Shown here in pieces: positions 1 through 6,581 of a stretch of DNA of 22,801 bases. This stretch comes from CALGTL01 sp963579135 (lineage in GTDB: Bacteria; Chloroflexota; Dehalococcoidia; Lucifugimonadales; Australimonadaceae). The translations under genes were made by a program, and so were the position numbers. How positions within the stretch are numbered: the first letter of the stretch is position 1; each line of letters opens with the position of its first letter. The stretch is taken from NCBI GenBank assembly GCA_963579135.1, contig CAUZFB010000038.1, positions 1 to 22,801 of the forward strand, written 5' to 3'. The notes under the pieces are model-generated. The model searched no databases. It worked only from the letters and a program-made list of their open reading frames with translations, and was not told the origin of the DNA.

Positions 1-128
1 CAACATCACCGGCATCACCTAGACAGTTGGCGCCCCCGTTCCGCTACCCCATCAACGTCATCCTGGGACGAAACGAAGTCCGCGAAGGATCTCTCATTCC
101 TTCCCACCCAGCCATGCCGCCGCTGTTT

Positions 129-229
129 CCTGAGTGCAGCGCAGTCGAAGGACCGCTCACCCTCCCCCGCCCCCCGGAGCGCCGAGCGACCTTTAGGCCC
201 AGCGGACGAAGTCCAAGAGAAGCGAGGGT
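129..229 (+). repeat. Interspersed repeat, copy A
   Basis: About 100 bp that aligns along its length with 4091-4184. Shared blocks include GCGCAGTCGAAGGA, CGCTCACC, CCGAGCGACCTT and GCGGACGAA, ending in GAGGG. The copies differ by scattered substitutions and an extra C-rich stretch here (161-175). Both lie in intergenic DNA and in the same orientation. I see no encoded protein and no clean terminal inverted repeat, so the class (REP-like, MITE-like or other) stays open. Confidence 0.75.
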
Positions 230-425
230 GAGCACCGACCTCAAGGAATTGGCATGGCACGAGCGCAAAGGCGTGCAGATCATGAAGCAGGTCGCGGCCG
301 ATTACCGTGACATCGACTCCGGCCTTCCATCCACATTGATTGAAGCCATGGCCCAAGACAGCAAGAAGCACGACCTCATGTTGCGATTCGTCCGAGGTCG
401 CCTAAGGACCACGCGCGCATCGTAA
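228..425 (+). CDS. Possible small protein or gene remnant (65 aa), function unknown
   Basis: The open frame from GTG 228 (alternative ATG 282) to TAA 425 has protein-like composition. Its C-terminal half is helical and charged, with an EAMAQDSKKHDLML segment that loosely recalls the D/E-x-x-K-H helices of ferritin-like or four-helix-bundle proteins. The repeat copy ends exactly where this frame starts, so it may be the 3' part of a gene cut by the repeat rather than an intact gene. The frame stays open leftwards through the repeat, but that part does not look like protein. There is no well-spaced ribosome binding site at 228. I do not recognise it, and it may be non-coding. Confidence 0.3.
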   Translation: MSTDLKELAWHERKGVQIMKQVAADYRDIDSGLPSTLIEAMAQDSKKHDLMLRFVRGRLRTTRAS

Positions 426-527
426 TTACAGCCCATCGGGACTACCATCGATCTGCGAGTAACACCACTAGGAGCAGGGCTAGGTGAATCGCGTACCCCT
501 ACGCCTGTGCCTAGCGACGGCCCGGCC

Positions 528-1403
528 TCACCTCACCAAACGACGAAGCTGCGAGGATACTAGATCAACGCCAAGCACCAGGATCAAGTACCACCCTAGC
601 AGCAGCGTCACCGTCGTATAGTGGAAATTGCTCATGCTCAGCCGGAACTCCATCCCCAGTCCGCCTGCCGCCACGAAACCGACCACGATCGTCGTCCTGA
701 TCACCACTTCCCACCTATACAGAAGGTAGGTCAGGAACCTAGGAAGCGCCTGCGGCAGCACACCGTACAGCAGCATCTTCGTCCGCCCGGCGCCCGCCGT
801 CTGCAGTGCCCGTGCCGGCTTCGCGTCTATCCCCTCAACGACCTCCGACGCCAGCTTGCCAAGCACGCCATAGTTGTGGATAGCCAGCGCCATCGCACCC
901 GGCAGGATTCCAGGCGCGAAAACGAACACCACGATCAACGCCCACACCAGTTCCGGCACGGCGCGCACGAAAGCCCAGGCCATCCGTACCGCCAAGAACA
1001 CGCCACGAGACACCCACCCAGCGTTCGGCGCAAGCTCTCCCAGCATCACATTACGCGCGCCCAAGAGGAACGTCAGGAACGCCGCGATCCCAGATAGCAT
1101 CACCGCCAAGACGCTCATCACAAGCGTCTCGTAAGCCAAACGTGCTACTCGCCACCACTCCGACAGCTCGCCATACGCAGGGCTCGTCACTCGCCCTACC
1201 CCAGCCAGATCCTGCATGAAACTCCACGCCCGTGCCGCCGATTCAGCAGAGAAGAACGGCACCCGCTGCTGCCGGTCCCATCCCAGCACGAACACCCATG
1301 ACAGCACCAGCAGGACAGCGCTCACGGCCAACGAGCCTCTAATGACTCCCATCTTGGGAAACATCATCCTGATCGTTGGGCGCGTGGCGACCGGAATCTT
1401 CAC
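528..1403 (-). CDS. phnE: PhnE-type ABC transporter permease (second permease)
   Basis: Inner-membrane permease of a phosphonate-type (PhnCDE family) importer, about 291 aa. The GTG start at 1403 overlaps the upstream permease stop by four bases (GTGA), the usual sign of translational coupling; longer readings in this frame would run deep into the upstream gene. The protein has an N-terminal hydrophobic anchor (about residues 13-35), further membrane segments, and an EAA-like cytoplasmic loop (DAKPARALQTAGAGRTKM) that contacts the ATPase, followed by LPQALPRFLTYLLYRWE, typical of PhnE. It is a paralogue of the preceding permease, so the importer probably uses a heterodimeric channel. It is the last gene of a four-gene minus-strand operon. 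The family is clear; the substrate (phosphonate, phosphite, phosphate or a selenium oxyanion) cannot be read from the permease. Confidence 0.88.
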   Translation of the reverse strand: MKIPVATRPTIRMMFPKMGVIRGSLAVSAVLLVLSWVFVLGWDRQQRVPFFSAESAARAWSFMQDLAGVGRVTSPAYGELSEWWRVARLAYETLVMSVLAVMLSGIAAFLTFLLGARNVMLGELAPNAGWVSRGVFLAVRMAWAFVRAVPELVWALIVVFVFAPGILPGAMALAIHNYGVLGKLASEVVEGIDAKPARALQTAGAGRTKMLLYGVLPQALPRFLTYLLYRWEVVIRTTIVVGFVAAGGLGMEFRLSMSNFHYTTVTLLLGWYLILVLGVDLVSSQLRRLVR

Positions 1404-2173
1404 AGAATCACCTTCCGTCGCACAACCCCGCTCCACGCCTCCACCAGCACAATCAATCCCACGAGTCCCAGGATAAACGTCCACGCACGTCCGTACGCGA
1501 GATCGTCCAACGCGATCCCTATCTGGAAGCCTAGCCCACCTAGCCCCACGAAGCTCAGCACCGTCGCCGAGCGTATCCCGCACTCCAATCGATAGAACGT
1601 GTAGCCGATCAACTCGGGAAGCACTGCCGGCAGCCGACCATACCAGAACACCCGCCATTCGGACGCCCCCGCGTTACGCAGCGCGCGCAGCGGCGCCTCC
1701 GGAACATCCTGGAACAGCTCAGCGTAGATCCTGCCAAGGATCCCACCGTAGGGGATTGCCAGCGCCAGAACTGCCGCCAGCGGCGATAAGCCTATCGCCG
1801 CAACGAACAACCACGCCCACACCAGCTCATGGATCGCGCGCAGGAATCCCAGAACGAAACGCGCCACCGCCTGCACCGCCCGGCGCTTGGCTAGCGAACG
1901 ATTGAGCACCCCCGACGCCAGCAACCCCAGAGGGAAACCGATCAAAAGCGCCAGGCTCAGCCCAGCCATCGCATAGGCCACCGTCCGCCACGCCGACGTC
2001 ACAAGCTTGCCCAGTGTCTCCCAAGACAGATCCGGCCTGAATACGGCACACGCGATCTCCCTTAGCGCCGCCAGCCCTCGCGCATGCAGCACCCCATCCT
2101 GCCAGTCCACGCTCGCGAGGCTCCACAACAGCGCCCCCAGCAGGATCATCGTCAGCAGCCGCCGGCTTTCCAT
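1400..2173 (-). CDS. phnE: PhnE-type ABC transporter permease (first permease)
   Basis: Membrane permease of the PhnE family, 257 aa from ATG 2173, which starts 13 nt after the ATPase stop. A GTG at 2203 that overlaps the ATPase end is an alternative start. The family signature is strong: SLASVDW near the N-terminus, a first membrane segment, then an EAA-type loop (EAPLRALRNAGASEWRVF) followed by LPAVLPELIGYTFYRLE and a glycine-rich FVGLGGLGFQIG segment. The 3' end overlaps the next permease by 4 nt. With that gene, the ATPase and the lipoprotein it forms a complete importer. Both permeases keep the EAA loop, so both should dock on ATPase subunits. Confidence 0.88.
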   Translation of the reverse strand: MESRRLLTMILLGALLWSLASVDWQDGVLHARGLAALREIACAVFRPDLSWETLGKLVTSAWRTVAYAMAGLSLALLIGFPLGLLASGVLNRSLAKRRAVQAVARFVLGFLRAIHELVWAWLFVAAIGLSPLAAVLALAIPYGGILGRIYAELFQDVPEAPLRALRNAGASEWRVFWYGRLPAVLPELIGYTFYRLECGIRSATVLSFVGLGGLGFQIGIALDDLAYGRAWTFILGLVGLIVLVEAWSGVVRRKVIL

Positions 2174-2186
2174 CCAAGTGACCGGG

Positions 2187-2975
2187 CTAGCCAACGTGCG
2201 CACCCTCGATCCTGTACAGCTCATCAAGGTCGCTGCCGCTGACGTCGCTCGCCACGCGATCGAACAGGATCCTGCCTTCGCGCAGCCCCACCAGTCGATC
2301 GCAATGACGTTGCGCGAGTTCAACCGCGTGCATGGACGCTATCAGAGTCTGCTCGCGCTCGTGCGCCACCCTCACCAGAAGCCCAAGCACGTCCTCCGCC
2401 CGCGCAGGGTCCAGCGACGCCACCGGCTCATCTGCAAGAACGATCTCGGGATCCTGCACCACCACCCTGGCGATAGCAACGCGTTGTTGCTCCCCGCCGG
2501 AGAGTCGTCCAGCCCGCACCGCCGATCGGTCTGCGATACCGACCCGTTCCAGCGCACTCATCGCCAGCAGCTTGTCACGCGGCGCCAGCAGCGACAGGAG
2601 CGCGCGCCAGCCACTCCAGACTCCTAGACGGCCCGCGAGTACGTTCTGCAACGCTGACAGATTCGGCACCAGATCGTACTGCTGGGCCACGACGCCAACC
2701 AGCGCAGCTAGGTCGCGGCCCGGTTTCAGCGATGACAGATCCTGGCCATCCAGGCGCACCCTGCCCGCGTCAGGACTCACCGAGCCCGCGATGAGCTCCA
2801 ATAGCGTCGTTTTCCCCGCGCCACTCGGCCCAACGAGGGCAACCGCCTGGCCTGGAGGCACGAATAACTCCACCTCTTCCACCGCCACAGTCGCGCCGAA
2901 CCGTTTCGTTACCCCCTCGACGCTGACAGCGAACGTTTGGTTACTGTTCGATGATGCCGAGTCTGATTGCCACAT
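2187..2975 (-). CDS. phnC: PhnC-type ABC transporter ATP-binding protein
   Basis: Cytoplasmic ATPase that energises the importer, 262 aa, a usual length for PhnC. Visible motifs in order are Walker A GPSGAGKT (residues 49-56), a Q-loop region VVAQQYDLVP, the ABC signature LSGGEQQRVAIAR, Walker B with catalytic Glu (VLADEPVASLD), and an H-loop His in the SMHAVELA segment. I chose ATG 2975 because it is the last in-frame start before the conserved domain. It places the start inside the end of the binding-protein gene (about 35 nt overlap); a farther upstream reading has unlikely composition. Specificity follows the binding protein, not this subunit. Confidence 0.9.
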   Translation of the reverse strand: MWQSDSASSNSNQTFAVSVEGVTKRFGATVAVEEVELFVPPGQAVALVGPSGAGKTTLLELIAGSVSPDAGRVRLDGQDLSSLKPGRDLAALVGVVAQQYDLVPNLSALQNVLAGRLGVWSGWRALLSLLAPRDKLLAMSALERVGIADRSAVRAGRLSGGEQQRVAIARVVVQDPEIVLADEPVASLDPARAEDVLGLLVRVAHEREQTLIASMHAVELAQRHCDRLVGLREGRILFDRVASDVSGSDLDELYRIEGAHVG

Positions 2976-3849
2976 CTTCAATTGCCTTGTAGTTATCGTT
3001 ATTGGTCTCGATGAAGCGCTCGGTTTGGAACGCCTCGGCAATCTCGGCCTCCTGGCCACCCTTGGACGCGTCGATAGACAGCACAGCGGCGCGGAGGCGC
3101 TCCATCATGCCTTCGCCAAACTCCTCATCTAAGTCACCACGGACAACCCAGTGATAGTCGTAGTAGGACGGCGTCCGGAACAGCACGTCAACCTTACTCA
3201 GATTCACCTCGCCCGCAGCCACTCGCGCCTCCCATACCGCCTCGTTCAATGCCCCAACCTGAAAAGCCCCAGACTCCACGAGCTTCCATGTCACATCGTG
3301 GGAACCTGAATACGACGGCGGGCCATCCAGATCATCCTCAGGATCGACCCCCGCCTCGATCAAAAACGATCGTGGCATGAGATGGCCCGATGTCGAACTC
3401 TCGCTACCAAACGTCAGCGAAAGCCCAGCGACATCAGCCAGGTTAGACAACCCGAGCGCGGGATCAGCCACGAAAACGGAATGGAACTCCTCGTCTCGTG
3501 GCCGCTGCGCGAACGCCTCCGCATCGGGCACAACGAGCCGCGCCTGTACGCCCGTCAGCCCCCCATACCACCCCAACTGGATGTCGTTGTTCTTGAACCC
3601 CGTCACCACCGCTGAGTAGTGGTCCGAGGGCAGGTACTCCACGTTGAGGTCCAGTTGATCCGACAGGAATTCTGCCACCGTCTCGAATCGGGCCTCAAGC
3701 AATGAAACGTCTTGATCCGGTATCCCACCGATGTACAGCACCTTTTCGTCACTCCCCGAACACCCCGGGGCGGATAAAGCGGTAGCGACCAAAGCGATCG
3801 CAATGACAAACAGCGGAGCCAGATGGACACGGCGAATCGTCGTCCACAT
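2941..3849 (-). CDS. phnD: PhnD-family solute-binding lipoprotein (possibly selenate/oxyanion specific)
   Basis: Extracytoplasmic binding protein of the importer, 302 aa. ATG 3849 is preceded by an excellent GGAGG at 5-nt spacing, and this decides the start over a TTG four codons upstream. Residues 1-29 form a signal sequence ending in APG-C30, a degenerate lipobox, so it is probably a lipoprotein. Family landmarks are IGGIPDQD, LGWYGGLTGVQA, a GSESSTSGHLMPRSF anion-loop region, YSGSHDVTW, VGALNEAVWE and PSYYDYHWVV. From memory, the SSTSGHLMPR / YSGSHD / YYDY combination matches the PhnD branch annotated as putative selenate-binding (the TIGR04553 type) better than classical phosphonate PhnD. 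An HMM comparison is needed to decide. A likely selenoprotein gene on the same strand upstream supports a selenium link. Confidence 0.85.
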   Translation of the reverse strand: MWTTIRRVHLAPLFVIAIALVATALSAPGCSGSDEKVLYIGGIPDQDVSLLEARFETVAEFLSDQLDLNVEYLPSDHYSAVVTGFKNNDIQLGWYGGLTGVQARLVVPDAEAFAQRPRDEEFHSVFVADPALGLSNLADVAGLSLTFGSESSTSGHLMPRSFLIEAGVDPEDDLDGPPSYSGSHDVTWKLVESGAFQVGALNEAVWEARVAAGEVNLSKVDVLFRTPSYYDYHWVVRGDLDEEFGEGMMERLRAAVLSIDASKGGQEAEIAEAFQTERFIETNNDNYKAIEDVAIRLGIIEQ

Positions 3850-4236
3850 AGTGGCCTCCAAATATATTGAGTTATGAGCGGAGGCTTCCCACCACCGGTC
3901 GGATCACACAACACAAACGCCCGGCTAGCGCCGAGGCTTGACAGCGAACCCTCCTGGAGACCGAGCGGCTTCCCGGCGCAAACGCGCCCCATCCCGGTTC
4001 CGACAGTGTCCCGTTGATCAAATGACGCGCCACTCCCAGCGCGTCGAAGTTCGATTTTAGCTTAACGCGCGAGCCCAGTGGAGCCCCTGGACTGGGCTCA
4101 GCGCAGTCGAAGGAACGCTCACCTTCCTCGGAGCACCGAGCGACCTTCAGCCCCGGCGGACGAAATCTAAGAGATCCGAGGGCTCGCACCGGCTTGCGAT
4201 ACGACCGAGCCTCCAACAAGCCTGGGGCAGCCCGCG
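3850..4236. other. Intergenic region upstream of the importer operon, with a repeat copy
   Basis: These 387 bp separate the OsmC-like gene from the binding-protein gene. They contain repeat copy B (4091-4184) and the ribosome binding site of the lipoprotein gene next to 3849. An AT-rich patch (3861-3875 on the plus strand) lies just upstream of that site and could belong to a promoter, but it is too close to the start to be a confident -10. I found no protein-coding frame with plausible composition and no riboswitch I recognise. Confidence 0.6.
4091..4184 (+). repeat. Interspersed repeat, copy B
   Basis: Second copy of the element at 129-229, same orientation, about 94 bp. It starts with CTCAGCGCAGTCGAAGGA and ends with GATCCGAGGG. 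It lacks the C-rich insert of copy A. Its position, 52 bp after the OsmC-like gene and 240 bp before the importer operon, means the two copies bracket the importer. Confidence 0.75.
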
Positions 4237-4749
4237 CTATCCCACCGGCGCAACCGCCTCGATTGGCACACCGTTCAGCTCGAACGTTGCCGTCACTGGC
4301 GTCGGATTCGCGAGCGCCTGCATCACGTAGCAACCCGACTCCGCATTGCGCAGCAGACCAGACACTCGCTCAGCATCCTCCGGAGAATCCACCTGAAGAT
4401 GAACGTCCACACCAACACAACCAGCGAACACCGAATGATCCAACAGCGAGCCACCCCGACTGAACCGCGCGGTCACGTCCACGCGAGCACTATCCACCTT
4501 GATTTTCATCATTTGTCCGTACCGGACAACCTGCGTCAGCAGTCAGAAACCTACCGACAGCGCCATGTATCGCATCGGCGACGGCGCAATATTGTCCCCA
4601 CCGAGGCGCTCAGACTCGTCGCACAGCACCGTGAACTCGTCCGCATGCCCCTCCTTCTGCACGTTCGCCAGCGTCTTCGCATCGACTTCAATCGTTATGA
4701 TTCGGGCACTCTTCCCGTCATCCAATTTCCATCCTGGTGGATTCGTCAC
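4237..4749 (-). CDS. OsmC-family protein with in-frame TGA: probable selenoprotein (Sec69)
   Basis: One frame from GTG 4749 to TAG 4237 is broken only by a TGA at 4543-4545. Read through as selenocysteine it gives 170 aa. The part before the TGA ends LGGDNIAPSPMRYMALSVGF, the classic OsmC run-up (a G-G-x-x-x-A-P-S-P-like stretch, then L-x-x-G-[C]), so the TGA falls exactly at the first redox cysteine. The part after it continues with LLTQVVRYGQ, a DVTARFSR strand and AESGCYVMQAL, carrying the second conserved cysteine at C140. OsmC/Ohr proteins reduce peroxides with such a Cys pair; Sec at the first position is known in some OsmC-like proteins. A candidate SECIS hairpin follows the TGA. A pseudogene with one nonsense mutation is the alternative, made less likely by the position, the hairpin and the intact 101-codon frame downstream. 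Confidence 0.8.
4513..4529 (-). promoter_or_regulatory. Candidate bacterial SECIS hairpin within the OsmC-like mRNA
   Basis: On the coding (minus) strand, TTGTCCG-GTA-CGGACAA forms a perfect 7-bp stem with a GUA triloop. Twenty nucleotides separate the TGA codon (4543-4545) from the loop. Known rules for bacterial SECIS elements call for a stem-loop just after the UGA, roughly 16-37 nt to the apical loop, and a G among the first two loop bases; all three are met. Between the TGA and this stem there is also a short CTGC-TGAC-GCAG hairpin. Confidence 0.65.
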
Positions 4750-4789
4750 GACCTCTCACTTTCTCCTGCACTCAGCGTGAATTCCCGCA

Positions 4790-4798
4790 ATATTACCA
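4790..4798 (-). promoter_or_regulatory. Candidate extended -10 promoter for the OsmC-like gene
   Basis: The minus strand reads TGGTAATAT: a TGn extension plus a 5/6 match to TATAAT. It lies about 40 nt upstream of the GTG at 4749, giving a short leader. No good -35 box is seen at 17 nt, which is common for extended -10 promoters. The 137-bp gap also serves the divergent VOC gene. Confidence 0.35.
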
Positions 4799-4886
4799 GC
4801 CGACATTCCACAAACCGCCACTCGCGGAATCAAACAACGCGAAGTAACATCTGCCCCACAACGCCCCGACACGCCGAGGTAAATTA

Positions 4887-5744
4887 ATGGCACTGCTGCA
4901 ACCCGAAGGTCTCATCCACGGCCACTACGAATGCAAGTCCCTGGATCAGACGCTCCCCATTTTCACTGACCTCTTCGCCGCCGAAGTCACCGGACGACTC
5001 AACGACTCCGCATTGGTCCGCCATCCCAACACCGACTGGACCCTCATCGTCCACGCCGCAGGCACCGACGCGCCTGAAAAACCGCACGGCAACCACTATG
5101 GATTCAGGGTCGCCGACCACAAAGAAATTGAAGCAGCCCATGCCTACATCACCGAGCACGAGGAACAATACGGCATCGTGTCCATATCGGAGCCCGCAGC
5201 AGGCCACTTCGCCTACTCCATCTACATCGGCGAACCCGGTGGGAACGCTATCGAACTTGAGTACTACAACGTCAGAGCCGCCTCCCACGGACGCCAGATA
5301 GCCGCCGGCCATTGGGACACTCCGCTCCCCGAAGACCGATTCCCCGGCCGGGGCTACATCCCGCAGGCCCTGTCCCACGGCACCGCGCAATGCGACGACA
5401 AAGAGACCAGCAACGCCTTCTACACCGAGGTCCTTGGCCTCAGCATCATGGGCGGAGGCAACGTCTCCACCTACATCGGACACGCCGGATCACCCTGGTA
5501 CGTCGTCGTCCTGCCCGCCCCCGAGCGCAGTTACCTTCGAGCCGTCAACCGCTACACCCTCAAAGTAGCAACCGCCGTTGACGTCCTCGACGCCTACGAC
5601 AAGCTCGGCAAGCTAAGCTCAGGCATCACCCATCTCTGCGGCCTCAAGGAAGCGGACAGGGAAGCGTCCTTCGTCTTCAGCGATCTTGACCACAACTGGT
5701 GGGAGATCACCTCGACGCCAGAACCCAACAGGTCGCCCGGCTAA
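4887..5744 (+). CDS. Two-module VOC-superfamily protein (glyoxalase / extradiol dioxygenase-like)
   Basis: 285 aa starting at ATG 4887, with GAGG seven bases upstream. It contains two tandem VOC modules. Module 1 (about 5-130) shows HGHYECKS, NHYGFRV (H70) and NAIELEYY (E123); module 2 (about 160-277) shows ALSHGTAQ (H164) and DHNWWEIT (E273). These His and Glu positions are the usual metal ligands of the fold. Length and two-domain layout resemble type I extradiol dioxygenases, which cleave catechol-like rings using Fe(II), but VOC proteins also include glyoxalases, resistance proteins and isomerases, so the substrate is unknown. It is divergent from the OsmC-like gene and followed by tRNA genes on the other strand, so it is probably monocistronic. 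Confidence 0.8.
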   Translation: MALLQPEGLIHGHYECKSLDQTLPIFTDLFAAEVTGRLNDSALVRHPNTDWTLIVHAAGTDAPEKPHGNHYGFRVADHKEIEAAHAYITEHEEQYGIVSISEPAAGHFAYSIYIGEPGGNAIELEYYNVRAASHGRQIAAGHWDTPLPEDRFPGRGYIPQALSHGTAQCDDKETSNAFYTEVLGLSIMGGGNVSTYIGHAGSPWYVVVLPAPERSYLRAVNRYTLKVATAVDVLDAYDKLGKLSSGITHLCGLKEADREASFVFSDLDHNWWEITSTPEPNRSPG

Positions 5745-5785
5745 CCGCCACAGAGGAGAAACAAGGGAGAAGGGAAGAAGAGCGA

Positions 5786-5861
5786 TGGTGCGCTAGGTGG
5801 GACTCGAACCCACGACCTCTTCCTCCGCAGGGAAGCGCTCTATCCGCTGAGCTACTAGCGC
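5786..5861 (-). tRNA. tRNA-Arg (anticodon GCG)
   Basis: Cloverleaf on the minus strand: acceptor GCGCTAG/CTAGCGC, D arm AGCTCAGCGGATAGAGC, anticodon stem CTTCC/GGAAG with loop CTGCGGA (anticodon GCG, reading CGC), T arm GTGGG-TTCGAGT-CCCAC, discriminator A and an encoded CCA. G34 is notable because most bacteria read CGU/CGC with an A34-to-inosine tRNA-Arg(ACG). Confidence 0.93.
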
Positions 5862-5908
5862 AGAACCATCGACGCGGCCATTCAAAGCCGCAAGCAAACC
5901 GCCACTGC

Positions 5909-5994
5909 TGGTGCCGAGAGCGAGATTCGAACTCGCACGCCCGTAAGGACACTGCGCTCTGAACACAGCGCGTCTACCATTCCGCCACCTCGGC
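5909..5994 (-). tRNA. tRNA-Leu (anticodon CAG)
   Basis: Class II cloverleaf on the minus strand, 86 nt with CCA. Acceptor GCCGAGG pairs with TCTCGGC (one G-U), the anticodon stem is CTGTG/CGCAG with loop TTCAGAG (anticodon CAG), there is a long variable arm (TGTCCTTACGGGCGT), and the T arm is GCGAG-TTCGAAT-CTCGC. It decodes CUG, the major Leu codon in GC-rich genomes. Confidence 0.93.
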
Positions 5995-6001
5995 ACATGA
6001 G

Positions 6002-6078
6002 TGGTGGGCGATACAGGACTCGAACCTGTGACCTCTTGCGTGTGAAGCAAGCGCTCTAACCGACTGAGCTAACCGCCC
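6002..6078 (-). tRNA. tRNA-Val (anticodon CAC)
   Basis: Minus-strand cloverleaf of 77 nt with encoded CCA: acceptor GGGCGGT/ATCGCCC, D arm AGCTCAGTCGGTTAGAGC, anticodon stem CTTGC/GCAAG with loop TTCACAC (anticodon CAC), T arm ACAGG-TTCGAGT-CCTGT. It is first in a three-tRNA cluster (Val-Leu-Arg) that is probably cotranscribed. Confidence 0.94.
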
Positions 6079-6090
6079 TGGCAGGCCGCT

Positions 6091-6119
6091 ATTTTGCCCG
6101 ATGCCGAACAAGAGTGCAA
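6091..6119 (-). promoter_or_regulatory. Candidate promoter for the tRNA cluster
   Basis: On the minus strand TTGCAC (6119-6114) and CAAAAT (6096-6091) are separated by 17 nt. The -10-like box sits 12 nt before the first base of tRNA-Val, the spacing expected for a start at or just upstream of the tRNA. Each hexamer is only a partial consensus match. Confidence 0.35.
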
Positions 6120-6281
6120 AGAGCAGCTGTCCCGGCACCGCCTCCCAAAGCGCCCGAATCCGCACTCCTGAGCCGGAGGCGTCCCCACCCACCGTCGGTT
6201 ACATTGTCCTTCCTCGGCGGAACTCCCTTCCCCCGCACTAGTAAAATCTCAGTAATGATCGACTCAGTGGGCACAGGATAA

Positions 6282-6581
6282 GTGATAAACGTACTGCTTG
6301 TGGCACCCCACATCGACGATGAAACCCTCGATTGTGGCGGCGCGATCGCCCGTCACGGCAACACCGTCCGCGTCTGCGTAGTGCGCAACCGGGCCTACGA
6401 CCACACCTACGACATTACCGCCGTCGAGTGGGAGGAGTTCCATCACCCGATCTACTCGCAGCTCTATCCGGACTTCCAACCACAGATGTCGGCGGTGGAA
6501 GCGCTTTTCCTGATGGGGTCGGAGAGCGGGCGGCTGTTGAACGCCGAATGGCCCGAGAAGCTGGAGCAGGTGTTCACGTGA
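6282..6581 (+). CDS. Shortened LmbE/PIG-L-like deacetylase, probably internally deleted
   Basis: 99 aa from GTG 6282; no strong ribosome binding site. Residues 1-35 are a clear LmbE/PIG-L start (NVLLVAPHIDDETLDCGG), with the zinc motif PH-x-DDE at 9-14. The family is normally about 200-240 aa with a second His motif near the middle. Here the chain passes within a few dozen residues to a C-terminal-like segment (SAVEALFLMGSESGRLL), which resembles the end of LmbE proteins found in sugar clusters. The middle, with the remaining zinc and catalytic histidine, seems to be missing, so activity on N-acetyl sugars is doubtful. Its stop overlaps the next start (GTGA), so it may persist as a coupled leader cistron or a decaying gene. 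Confidence 0.6.
   Translation: MINVLLVAPHIDDETLDCGGAIARHGNTVRVCVVRNRAYDHTYDITAVEWEEFHHPIYSQLYPDFQPQMSAVEALFLMGSESGRLLNAEWPEKLEQVFT

Larger units (their letters stand above)
1..527. other. Mostly non-coding region at the left edge, with repeat copy and possible small ORF
   Basis: No convincing full-length gene is visible. In frame 2 the first bases read N-I-T-G-I-T-stop (stop at 20-22), which could be the tail of a gene entering from the left, but six codons cannot prove it. Bases 56-93 carry a segment reminiscent of short intergenic repeats (GACGAAACGAAGTCCGCGAAG), followed by a repeat copy at 129-229 and a low-confidence small ORF at 228-425. Bases 426-527, downstream of the importer operon on the minus strand, show no clear stem-loop with a T-run, so I cannot place its terminator. 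Confidence 0.6.

Noticed and set aside
44..371. Minus-strand open frames in the left-edge region
   Set aside because: They overlap the repeat and translate into low-complexity Arg/Gly/Ser sequence; no start signal or family resemblance.
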